Source: Chara braunii
Taxonomy: Eukaryota; Streptophyta; Charophyceae; Charales; Characeae
Reading direction: 5' to 3'
Assembly (NCBI GenBank): GCA_003427395.1
Contig: BFEA01000251.1
Span: 468,908 to 496,407 of the forward strand
Length of the DNA: 27,500 bases
Positions 1 to 8,222 of the stretch are shown in pieces (the stretch's first letter is position 1; each line of letters starts with the position of its first letter). The notes beneath the pieces are model-generated. The model did no database searches. It saw only the letters and a list, made by a program, of their open reading frames with translations, and had not been told where the DNA came from. A program made the position numbers and the translations under genes.

Positions 1-84
<84 letters not shown>
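1..84. repeat. (GA)n microsatellite
   Basis: An uninterrupted run of GA dinucleotides opens the window and breaks up into AAG/AAGG at its right end. It probably continues to the left of the window. Confidence 0.97.
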
Positions 85-88
<4 letters not shown>

Positions 89-99
89 AGAAGAAGAAG

Positions 100-1064
100 G
101 GGGAGCATTCACGCATGAGATGGGTGCACGTATGCACGAGACGTACATTTGCGCTCGCAAGCGTTCGGAGCGCACGGTGGCTTTGCTCGGCACCGAGCCA
201 ATGCCTGAGAGAGCGAGGGAAAGAGAGAGAGAGAGGTGACTCCGCCAAAGGGAGTGGGAGAGAAAGGTGAGTGGAGGAGTCAACGACGGTTGGGCTGCGA
301 GCGGAGCGCACGTAGCAATGACGTTCAGGGAGGACGAACGACACGTGGTGGCAAAGGAGCAGTGTGGTAACACTTGGTCTGGACGGAGGGCGGTAACGAC
401 CGTCGAGCGGGGGCGATCTTCGCTTAAGGGGAGGTTTAGGGAAGAGACAGGGTTCAACGAGAGAAGTTCTTTGGTAAGGTGCATGCCAGCGCTCAAAGTT
501 TCCGAAGAGAGTGGGCGCGATGGTGTAGCGAGAAATAGGAGAGAAGGGGGAGGCCGCGAAACGCGTTAGTGCACGATAGAGCACGACACGACGGGCTGCG
601 CAGCATTGAGAGAGAGGGAGAGGGAGCACTAGGCAAGCGCGAGCAGCCTGGTCACGACGGGTAGCGCACCCGTGAGAGAGAGAGGGAGCACCGGGCGGGC
701 GTGATCGGAAGGCAGCGGCTCGATCGCAACGGGGTACACAAAAGGGAGAAGGACTAAACGGGATAGTTGGTACGTCGGTGTTTGCAGAGAAAGGGGGGCG
801 CTCGGCCGCGACGTGGCTACCGAGCCGCCGAGAGAGAGAAAGTGATAGGAGAAACGAAGGGGAACGGGGAGGAGCGGGGAAGGAGAAACGGAGAGAGAAG
901 GAACACTCGATTGCCAGCACGCACTTCTCGGGAGCTTCTTTGTACGATCACTGTCTACTAGTCCTCTGGATACAAGCCTCAGGCGGAACCACTCACTACG
1001 AGCCTCTCGGCCGTGAACTTCTCCGTGTGACCGTAGTCCCCGAGCTTGTCTGCGAGCTCCACGG
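100..1064. other. GA-rich non-coding stretch
   Basis: This stretch is purine-rich with scattered GAGAGA islands (near 206-235, 606-625, 672-690 and 825-900). The two islands at 606 and 672 sit in a loosely repeated block that contains the words gagagaga and gggagcac. Open frames occur on both strands, but their composition is dominated by Arg, Glu and Gly, as expected from GA-rich DNA, and none has a recognisable motif. I see no gene here. Confidence 0.6.
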
Positions 1065-1240
1065 GTACCAGTTCACCAGTTACGAGCTTCGTGACTGCAG
1101 GATTCTGCGCGTGATGTACTCGGCTATGGGTTTGCTCGTCGTGCTCACTAGGTACAAGCTCACTGGCTGCGGGCTTCTGGATTGCGAGTTTTCGCGCGTT
1201 GAGAACCCCTACCTGTATTCGTTGGTGGTCGCGGTTTCCT
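1065..1240 (+). repeat. degenerate ~87-bp tandem repeat
   Basis: A block starting gtaccagttcacc at 1065 returns as gtacaagctcact at 1152, a period of 87 bp. Shared words continue through the unit (GGGCTTC/GAGCTTC, GCGCGT). A weaker third relative may lie upstream at about 968-1064. The copies differ by many substitutions, so the duplication is old. Confidence 0.6.
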
Positions 1241-1380
1241 ACCCCCTCCAGCGATTCGCAAGTTATGACGTCCCGGGTGCATCCGTTGCTGAATCCGTGT
1301 CTTTGACTACGTACCCAGAGTCCGTCCCGGACCATGAACTGCGAGCTTCGGAGATAGGGCCGTGGCTTGCTTAGGACCCG

Positions 1381-1602
1381 GGCATTGGGAAAGAAAGAAG
1401 AGAGAGAGAGAGAGAGGGGAAAGGGAAGGAGAGAGACAGGGAGGGAGAGACAGAGAGAGAGACAGACAGACGGAGAGAGAGACAGACAGGGAGAGAGAAA
1501 AAGGGACAGAAGGGGTGAGAGAGAAAGAGAGAGACAGGGAGGGAGAGAAAGAGAGAGAGGCGGAGAGAGGGAGAGAGGGAGCGAGAAGGAGAGAGAGACT
1601 CG
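1381..1602 (+). repeat. purine-rich (GA/GGGA/GACA) low-complexity tract
   Basis: About 220 bp are almost wholly purine on the + strand, with GAGAGA, GACAGA and GGGAGAGA words. Both strands stay open over long distances only because GA-rich DNA lacks stop codons. The predicted peptides are Arg/Glu repeats on one strand and Leu/Ser repeats on the other, which argues against coding. Confidence 0.9.
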
Positions 1603-1648
1603 CGTCGACGTGGGGACCGTCCAAGCTGCGCGGCATGTTCTTGCTGCA

Positions 1649-2240
1649 CCTGGTCGAGCCTCCGTGCTAAGTGGTTTCCACTCTTTGGTTCGATCTGAGC
1701 AGCTTTTCGACAACGTTTCCTTTTTTTGTGCCTGGCCGGGGCCGAGTTCGGTCCGATCAGCCTCTCGGCTAGATTTGTTCTTTTCGTCCTATGTGCCTGG
1801 TCGAGAATTCATACTAAGTGCATCTTAATCTATGAGTAGCCTCATGGCCGCCTTTGTTCCTTTCGTCGTATGTCCCTGGTCTAGACTTCGTATTAAGTGC
1901 TTTCTATTCTTTGGTCCGATCTAAGCAGCTTTTCGGCAACGTTTCCTTTTTTGTGCCTAACCAGGGCCGAGTTCGGCCCGATCAGCCTCTCGACTAGATT
2001 TGTTCTTTTCGTCGTATATGCCTGGTCGGGAATTCATACTAAGTGCATCTTAATCTATGAGCCATGTTCCTTCGTCGTATGTCCCTGGTCTAGACTTCGT
2101 ATTAAGTGTTTTCTATTCCACGATTCGATCTGAGCAGCTTCTCGGTGACATTTCCTTTCGGTACCTGGTCAAGGCTTCGTGCTAGGTGCATTCTATCTAT
2201 GAGCCTGTAAGAGCACCAGGTATGTTGCGGGTACCTGGGT
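1649..2240 (+). repeat. higher-order tandem repeat (~226 bp unit of three 63-82 bp monomers)
   Basis: The word cctggtcgag and close variants begin at 1649, 1731, 1796, 1875, 1956, 2021, 2084 and 2164. The spacings are 82, 65, 79, 81, 65, 63 and 80 bp, so a three-monomer pattern repeats. Long words recur one unit apart: ctttggttcgatctgagcag near 1684 and its variants near 1910 and 2120, and gatcagcctctcg near 1755 and 1980. The second unit is about 17 bp shorter than the first because it lacks part of one monomer. No coding capacity is evident. Confidence 0.85.
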
Positions 2241-2753
2241 GATCTAGTGAGGAATCTGAATCCACCTTGCGGTTCACTGTCGAGAGATGGGGAATCTGAA
2301 CGGTCCGAGTTCGCGCTCCTAGGGGAAATCCAAGGTAGCGAGTCCCTTGCGAGCCTGCAGGCTGTTATCTGCCCACGCAGAAGGGGCCTGGAAATACTCG
2401 TCGGGCCGCCGGCCCCGTCAAAGCTCGCTCTGTAGCAAAAAACAAGGCCAACGGGACTCGAACTCAAGAAAGATTCAGGGGTCCCGCGGGCAAGAAAAGA
2501 GAAAAGTGTCAGGACTGGGTGTCGAGCCGCGCTGTGCGGAGAGCGTCGGTGGCTCGTCTGGGGACGTGTCGCACGTGCGCAGGGTCGGTTACAACAGCAG
2601 CTAGAAACGAGCAGCCGCATCCAACCTCAAAGAGGGCACTCTTGCACGACAGATTGACGTCGTTGCCGCGGAAGAGCTTCCTCCCGCGGCCTCGGCCGAC
2701 TCAAGGAACACGGGTTGGAGGAGGACGAGCGTGACAGGTGGCGGAGGGTTTGA

Positions 2754-2825
2754 TTTTTTTTGGCATCGACTTCTTCGACAGTTTTTTGGCATCGACGTTG
2801 CTCGGCACCTTTTTGGCATCCAACC
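2754..2825 (+). repeat. three ~26-bp tandem units with TTTTTGGCATCGAC
   Basis: The word ggcatc, preceded by a run of five to eight T, occurs at 2762, 2788 and 2815. The spacers are similar in length, giving a period of 26-27 bp. Confidence 0.75.
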
Positions 2826-2995
2826 ACGACTTTAAGAGACTATTTCACGACGACCTTTTCAGCGGCAGATTTTCTGACGACGCCAGGGAGTGTGTTCGGT
2901 TGGGGCCTTATTTTCCTTGTGGGAGGGGTTGCTGGGCTGTTTGGGTGCAAGGGACTTGGGGTGTCGAAATCTTTTGATTTTGCAGGTCTGCGCCA

Positions 2996-3032
2996 GCCCC
3001 GCTTGCGACTTCGGCCCCGCTTGTGACTTTCG
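2996..3032 (+). repeat. 18-bp tandem duplication
   Basis: The sequence gccccgcttgcgacttcg at 2996-3013 is followed directly by a near copy at 3014-3032, with one substitution and one added T. Confidence 0.8.
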
Positions 3033-3190
3033 AAAATCCAGGTCAGACCCTTGCTGGGAAGTGTGATAATTTTTTTGTGTTTGCTTTGACAAAACTACAA
3101 ATTAAGAGGGTAAAAGAGTTTGCTTGTGGGGTTTGAATGAGGGTGAAAAACAATCAAAGAGGGGGAACCTGAGCCGTCCAGGGAAATTGT

Positions 3191-3625
3191 GTGAGTGGGT
3201 CCGTGCGTGGGGAGGAGATAGTGGACACTAGGGGGAGAGAGGAAAGGGGGGTTCAAGAGGGGCCGGGGATACCTTTTGTGTGGGACCCAAGGGGTTTAAT
3301 TCCGAGGGAAAGGGCCTTGCCTATCGTCCTCGATCCTCATGGACTAATGGCTAGACCCGCAGTAGCAGAAAAGGGAGACGAGGGTTCGGAAGAGAGGGGT
3401 GGTGTCGAGAGAGGGGGATCTAGAGCGGAAGGGCCCTCAGCTCATGACGAGAAAAGGGGGGAAGGGGTGGCAAATCCAGCCAAGAGTTCGGAAGAGGGGG
3501 ACGATCGGGGATTTGAGAACGTAACGGGGGAAGGCTCGGAGGCCGGGTCTTGGGTGGACCGGTGTCTCGCCGACTTCTCGGACTCGGAACTTGGGGACTA
3601 CTGGGATTATGATAACGAGTACTAA
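3191..3625 (+). pseudogene. acidic, low-complexity ORF; unknown
   Basis: About 144 open codons are rich in Glu, Gly, Arg, Ser and Asp and end in an acidic tail (SDSELGDYWDYDNEY). No ATG lies between the upstream in-frame stop at 3170 and the first part of the frame; the first in-frame ATG is about 50 codons in. Either the start is lost or translation would begin internally. The twin motifs WDPRGLIPRE and LDPHGLMA, about 25 residues apart, suggest a short internal repeat. It is the first open frame of the same-strand series that leads into element A. Function is unknown, and it may simply be an open stretch in purine-rich DNA. Confidence 0.4.
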
Positions 3626-4243
3626 AGGAAACGAAGACTACAAGGTACGTATTGAAGATGGCCAAACCTGAGGGACTCTCTTGCTAAATTCTGCTTCCCC
3701 ACCCCCATTTTTTCTTACCCCGATAAGATACTTCGATTCCAAGAGAGAAAAGAGCCAGGCGGTGGCGAAAAGGAAGGAGGGAACGGAGTGAGAAGAGTTT
3801 ACGATCCAAGGAGGAGAATGAGAGGGAGTAGATAGGCTAGCGATCATCGATTAATAGGTGGATAAAAGTCCTGGGACCCGGGTAATTACACGCTCGAGGT
3901 GGGCCGAGTAGGGGCGTGGTGCCGGATAGGCTAACTTAGGACTAGAGGTTGGTTTGGTGGGGGGCATAGGACACTGGTGTATGACTTCGATCCAGCTCCG
4001 AGGTGGGGGTTGCCACCCTTCTTCGGGGATAACCTGTGTTCGTGGCTAGTCCCTATACTTGGAAGTGGGAGGACCTCTCAGCGGGGGAGGACAGGAAGGT
4101 AGCCGAGTGAGACGATGTTCCTTCTCTGGTCCATTTGATCCCGCTGGGCTCACGAACACCTTCTCCTTGCAAGGTAGGGGTGGTCTCTCGAGTGACCAAA
4201 AGTAAGGAAAACAAAATAAACTTCTATTGATTAGGATGAGCAT
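3626..4243 (+). other. gap between the acidic ORF and T1
   Basis: No complete gene is visible. An open stretch without ATG at 3935-4102 encodes about 55 codons with a protein-like composition, including VYDFDPAPRWGLPPFFGDN. It may be a remnant of another member of the gene series. The rest has frequent stops in all frames. Confidence 0.4.
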
Positions 4244-4593
4244 ATGAGCCTAGAGGCAGTTCCAGAAGGGATTAGTGTGAGTAGTTACGGAGGGGTCGAC
4301 GTGTGGAGTTGCACTTTCGTCTGTGGATGGGAGATTTTGACGTTGCCAGTTACGTAGAGGAAGGACAGGGTCAAGGGGAGGATTTCCTCCGTGGATGGGA
4401 GGAGTCAATAGACCACTCTCGCATGGAAAGGGGAGAGCTGAGAGCATACGGGTTTAGGTGCTTCTACCCTCTGGGGTACCGGACCTACTCTAGGAACTGG
4501 CCACCCGCGCCCGTAATTCTGGACGCCTATCTCGACGGATCAGACGGGTGGAGAGTGCTGGTCGCGATCATAGAGGAAATAGTGGGGGAGTAA
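4244..4593 (+). pseudogene. T1, frameshifted tandem paralogue of T2
   Basis: An ATG at 4244 opens a frame whose first 20 or so codons (MSLEAV...GGVDVW) match T2. The frame then changes by one: relative to T2 one base is missing near 4313, and the match resumes in the next frame to a TAA at 4591-4593. Shared motifs with T2 include GDFD, YVEEG, GEDFL, GYRT and AYLDGSDGW. Without the deletion the product would be near 117 residues, close to T2's 124. No known family is recognised. It sits 7 nt upstream of T2, so the pair arose by tandem duplication. I am confident of the paralogy and frameshift, and ignorant of function. Confidence 0.75.
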
Positions 4594-4600
4594 GGAGCCT

Positions 4601-4975
4601 ATGAGCCTAGGAGTTCTGGAGGTGGAGCCGACAGACATTAGCGTGGGTAGTTGTGGGGGTGTAGACGTATGGTGTTACAACTTTTATTTGTGGACCGGAG
4701 ATTTTGATATAACACTATATGTAGAAGAAGGGGCGGATCGAGGGGAAGACTTCCTCAATAGCTGGGAAGAGGCTGTTGTTCCCGCTCAACTAAAGAGAGA
4801 GTTTTTAGGAAATTACGGGATCCGGTATTTCTATACGCTGGGTTACCGGACCTTCCGACGAGGAGAGCGACCTACCCCCACGATACTGGAAGCATATCTT
4901 GACGGGTCGGACGGTTGGAAGGTATTGGTAGGAATCATCGAGGAGGTGGTCGAAAGCCAGGAAGGGCATAGTTAG
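4601..4975 (+). CDS. T2, intact 124-codon paralogue of T1; unknown
   Basis: An ATG at 4601 opens a 124-codon frame ending TAG at 4973-4975. The ATG lies 7 nt after the T1 stop and is in the same context (cctATGAGCCTA) as the T1 start, which supports this start. The protein is acidic and aromatic-rich with alternating hydrophobic residues, suggesting a small beta-rich fold. It has no signal peptide or membrane segment. Its C-terminal part (ILEAYLDGSDGW followed by hydrophobic VLVGII) resembles segments of gene P downstream. It is one of the few unbroken genes here. It could be an accessory product of retroelement A or an unrelated small host or viral gene. Confidence 0.65.
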   Translation: MSLGVLEVEPTDISVGSCGGVDVWCYNFYLWTGDFDITLYVEEGADRGEDFLNSWEEAVVPAQLKREFLGNYGIRYFYTLGYRTFRRGERPTPTILEAYLDGSDGWKVLVGIIEEVVESQEGHS

Positions 4976-4979
4976 GATT

Positions 4980-6711
4980 GTGGAAGCGACTGGCGACGAT
5001 AGAATCCAAATCGAGAAGGCCGACCTTCACAAGGAGAGAGAGTGCTTGAGTGTTCCCTTAGACCACCGTACTGAGAGATATTTGGCCGGGCGCGAGAGAG
5101 GCGTGGAACTCGAGAAGGCAGTTTTTCTCTGGGCGCGGTTCGCCGTAGGAATTTGGGAGGGGGATCAGTGAACCAGGAATAAACCTAGGAACGGGGGAAA
5201 GGCCCGACAGATAGCGATTCGCGTGGAAGGCACGGTCTACTTGAGTCGAGAGGCCTGGGTGGACTACATCACCCACTAGGCACTAGCGTGGTATCGGGCG
5301 GATCATTGAGAGGTGCAAGTAGGGCCTATTCTAAAACAGTTTTTCGAGGAAGTGCCCCTTCGACACCGCCTGCCGATCCGCTTACGGGTGACTTGTGCTC
5401 GGGACGAGGAGTACCCTTGCGCCACGAAGAGTGGAGAAGTCACTGCGGGGAAAAATTTCGTGTGGATAGAGTCAGAGGAAGAGAGAGAGAGAGCAACCGT
5501 GGTACGCCTCAAAGTCACCGCGATAATCTTCATCGAACCAGCCGCGTGGACAGGGATCGTGGTACCCCTAGTCTTAGGCCAAGGGGGTGGGCTGGATCTA
5601 TTGCTCCAAGAAGTGAGAGAGGTGAGAAGGAGGTGGATAGTTAGGACCCAGAAGGGATTTAGCTTTGTGGCAATAGAAGCGGAAAGATTCGTGCAGGAGG
5701 GTGAGCTTCCAAGGGCAAGTTATCCGGTGACTGTAAGGACTCCGGGCTTTGTGTTCTTAGGATCAAACGAGGATAAGATAGTGAGGCTCCTAGAAAGAGG
5801 GAGGAGTTTGGGTCTGCCTTTTAGAGCCCTGTGACTACTTTATACCCACTGTGTCTGCCACGGGGCCCCTTCTCGAGCAAAGCTCTGGCGGATTTATAGG
5901 AGGTTTGGGTCTCTAGAGAAGTCTGTTACCCTCTCCCCGCGGAGCTACTACGAGTGGGTATTCAAACGGTTGTGGTATATGGTCAGATTCGCCCTCAGTG
6001 GCAACGAGGTCATGGAAATGATAAAGGCTAGTGAGGGGAGCCGGATCCTGATCACTGGAGACCCTCGCGTGACGCCTTATTGGATGAGTGTTAAGAAGGG
6101 AGGATTAATTAAGGATGGCGCTTACGTGTGGGCTAGGGCGCGTAGATTGACGTGGCAGGAAGGAGTGCGAAGGGGTGATCCTCCTCATATCGACAGGTTT
6201 CTCGAGATACACGACGGTTTTTCTGGACGACGATTCGTGGATCGAGGTCTGGAAGGGCTTGGTCACCGGCCGGAAGGTACACACGGGGTACCGAGAATCA
6301 GCTAGGCAGGTGGCTAACGACTTAGTCCTAGGAGATTATGAGGAAGGGACCTTCGAATCGTGGACACTAGTGGCGTTCGCTGAACCGGGAAAAGTCACCG
6401 GCGCCTCGAAGGTACTCCACGTGGCTCTGCAAAACTTTTTGGCACGAACACTCCTGCGAGATTTGGAAGAGAAGGTGGTAGAAGTGCTTCGGTCTGCCCA
6501 TCGGTCAGGGGTATGGGCTCTGGGTTTGTTCTGGCTTTACACCCGGTGTGTGGACACGGGAGTACCAGGAGAGAGAAAATTGGTGGGGATTTTGGAGAGG
6601 TTGAGAGAGTTCGAAGGGGTAAGGGCACACATTCCCGACGTCCCCTACACTCGTATCTTCGGGGAAGAACAAATAACTAAGCAGAGGGGGTATGAGCCTC
6701 GAACGAAGTGA
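4980..6711 (+). pseudogene. P, long modular gene of repeated segments; broken
   Basis: A single frame runs from about 4968 to 6215, interrupted by TGA 5169, TAG 5277, TGA 5307 and TGA 5832. After a one-base shift near the T-run at 6216-6220 it continues to TGA 6709-6711, about 580 codons in all. Two parts are related. The segment around 5800-5966 (LLYTHCVCHGAPSRAKL) matches the segment around 6530-6660 (FWLYTRCVDTGVPGERKL), and TGA 5832 falls where the second copy has Trp or a neighbouring residue. Shorter segments of the type FVW/IA...hxhxxxhFLxxxxWxxh recur near 5214, 5508, 5725 and 6200. No ATG start is visible; ATA at 4968 may be a decayed start. Known families: none recognised. The stop overlaps the ATG of D1 (TGATG). 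Confidence 0.6.
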
Positions 6712-7555
6712 TGATAAGAAGGATTCCGGGAACCCTTTGGGCCTCGGTGGAGCCTATAGAGGAGGCAGGAGAGGTTTTTCGTGTCACACTACCGAAGGCA
6801 AGTTTGGAAGCTCCAACACGAACCGTTCGAACGAAGGTGTCTGAAATCCGTCAAGGAAAGGCGTTTGTCCGATTGTCGGTGAGTAGTGAAAAAGACTTAG
6901 TGATCGGGGAAGCTAAGATCCTCCTTTCGAAGTGAAAAAGACTTAGTGATCGGGGAAGCTAAGATCCTCCTTTCGAAGTGAAAAAGACTTAGTGATCGGG
7001 GAAGCTAAGATCCTCCTTTCGAAGGAGGGGCTCCTTGAGGTAGTTCAAAGTCTGAAGTTGGGGGAAAACCCTCTTTTAGACGCGCAAGCCGTGAGACGCC
7101 GTCTAGACAAAATAGTTGAGGAAGTGAGGCCTCGCCAGGAGTACGAAAAGGTATATCAAGTGAAATACGCAGGTTGGGAAGAGGGGCCGCTATTTATCAC
7201 CAGCGAGCCAGTAGAAGTCCCCCGCTTCATCTTCGAGCGAGTCTACCCCTCCGATGCGGTCAAAAGAGCGGTAGAACGTAGAGTCTCAATCTTGAACCAA
7301 TTTCGGTTCACCGAGTCAGACTTGCATGCCCTGTTGTCTTGGTGTCTGCGGAATCCGCATTAGGACCATTGGTCATCATTAGAAGACTTGGGCTATGCAT
7401 TTGAAGGCTGGGGTCAAAACGTGAGGGTATCGACCATCTCGTGGAGGTACTTAGGGGAGATCTGTGAGGCAGGCTTGGAAGGGCTAGACCCATCAAATCT
7501 CATTCGGGTCGCTATTGCGTGTCGACGAAGGAACTTGAGACATGAGCGAGTCTGA
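6711..7555 (+). pseudogene. D1, disabled paralogue of D2
   Basis: An ATG at 6711 overlaps the P stop. The frame is open to 6935, where a tandem triplication (6886-7023) adds 92 bp and forces a stop. Ignoring the two extra copies, the frame continues to TAG 7361 and then, still in frame, to TGA 7553-7555, about 250 codons. D1 aligns along its length with D2: GTL near the start, VTLPK, FVRLSV then AKILLS, VKY, VYPSDAVKRAV and, near the end, RVAIACRRR, against VTLPK, VVRFSV, AKIFLS, VKY, LYPDDAAVRRV and SLALAACEE. It therefore carries two lesions, the triplication and one nonsense codon. Function is unknown. Confidence 0.7.
6886..7023 (+). repeat. perfect 46-bp direct triplication
   Basis: The unit beginning gtgaaaaagacttagtgatc and ending cctttcgaa occurs three times without a mismatch at 6886-6931, 6932-6977 and 6978-7023. 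The unit is not a multiple of three, so the two extra copies shift and stop the D1 frame. With a single copy the D1 frame joins smoothly across the site. Confidence 0.97.
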
Positions 7556-8214
7556 CGACAGAGAACTAGTAGGCATGGAGAGGGTGAGGGCGGAATTGTA
7601 TAGGATTCTGACCCTTTGCCGGGAAGAGAAGAGAAAAGTCAGGTCGGGGTCGTTACTCAAGATCAAATTACTTGAGACAACGACGGTTAAGATATTTGAC
7701 GAGTTGAAGGAGGAGCTTCTCTCGGGAGAGAGATAGGTATGAGAGCGAGTTTCGCTTCTAATTCGATAACTTGGGAATAGAAACTCGTGACGACGACCCT
7801 TAGGTCGAGGTAGAAGGAGGTGTGGAACTAGCCCTAGGTCTTGACGAGAGCCAGGCGGCGCGAGCCAAAAAGGAATTCCTTGTTGAAGTCCGACGACTGG
7901 CCTTGTGGAAAAGGAGGTCCTGGACCACATTAGCAAGGTTCTCGATTTTTGTCAGTGAGGCAAAAAGGGTATCGTTCTCAAGGACATGGAGAGAACCCTT
8001 GCTAGAGGTCGAGAGGAAATTTGAAAAAGACGCTAGGTGGCTAGGGACTCCATTCGAAGATAGGCTATACCTGGTTGAGGCCCGGTTGTGGGATAAGACG
8101 GGGGAGTACGAAAAAGCCTTGCAACAAACGATACACGACCAAGGCGAGGGCGCACGAGGGAGGTGTGAGGACTCGTTGACAGAAGCAGTCGAGAGATTAT
8201 CACGGGTCAGCTAG
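7542..8214 (+). pseudogene. S, charged helical protein gene; frameshifted
   Basis: An ATG at 7542 lies 14 nt inside the end of D1 and opens MSESDDREL..., running to TAG 7734. A protein-like reading continues in the next frame from 7735 (YESEFRF), is stopped by TAA 7759 and TAG 7801, and stays open from 7804 to TAG 8212-8214. The combined gene would be about 224 codons: Lys/Glu/Arg/Leu-rich, probably helical, with no recognised domain or membrane segment. It lies between the paralogues D1 and D2, 8 nt before D2. The joining of the two halves rests on frame continuity and composition only. Confidence 0.5.
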
Positions 8215-8222
8215 AGCTGTCA

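Larger units (their letters stand above)
2241..3190. other. non-coding stretch before the + strand gene series
   Basis: I recognise no gene here. The minus strand has an open frame at 2102-2620, but it runs through the tandem repeats and has no motif. Small tandem repeats at 2754-2825 and 2996-3032 are listed separately. If element A had a 5' LTR and primer-binding site they should lie here or just upstream, but I could not identify a TG...CA-bounded repeat or a convincing tRNA-complementary site. Confidence 0.5.

Noticed and set aside
979-1713. Long minus-strand ORF with Ser/Leu/Pro repeats, and the opposing Arg/Glu ORFs
   Set aside because: They exist only because the GA-rich DNA lacks stop codons. 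The composition is pure low complexity and there is no domain.
2448-2475. Antisense tRNA T-arm-like text (gggactcgaactc)
   Set aside because: The flanking bases do not form a T stem, and no acceptor, anticodon or D arm is visible, so no tRNA or primer-binding site was called.
2102-2620. 172-codon minus-strand ORF
   Set aside because: It runs through the higher-order tandem repeat and unrelated DNA, with no motif or conserved pattern.
5288-5299. TGGTATCGGGC resembles the start of an initiator-Met primer-binding site
   Set aside because: The match ends after seven bases, and the site lies inside gene P with no LTR end beside it.
6886-7023. 46-bp direct repeats as a CRISPR-like array
   Set aside because: The copies are directly adjacent with no spacers, in a eukaryotic retroelement context.
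7493-7936. Minus-strand ORFs opposite D1/S and opposite gag-protease (also 10947-11492)
   Set aside because: They are shadows of the + strand frames, which carry the motifs.
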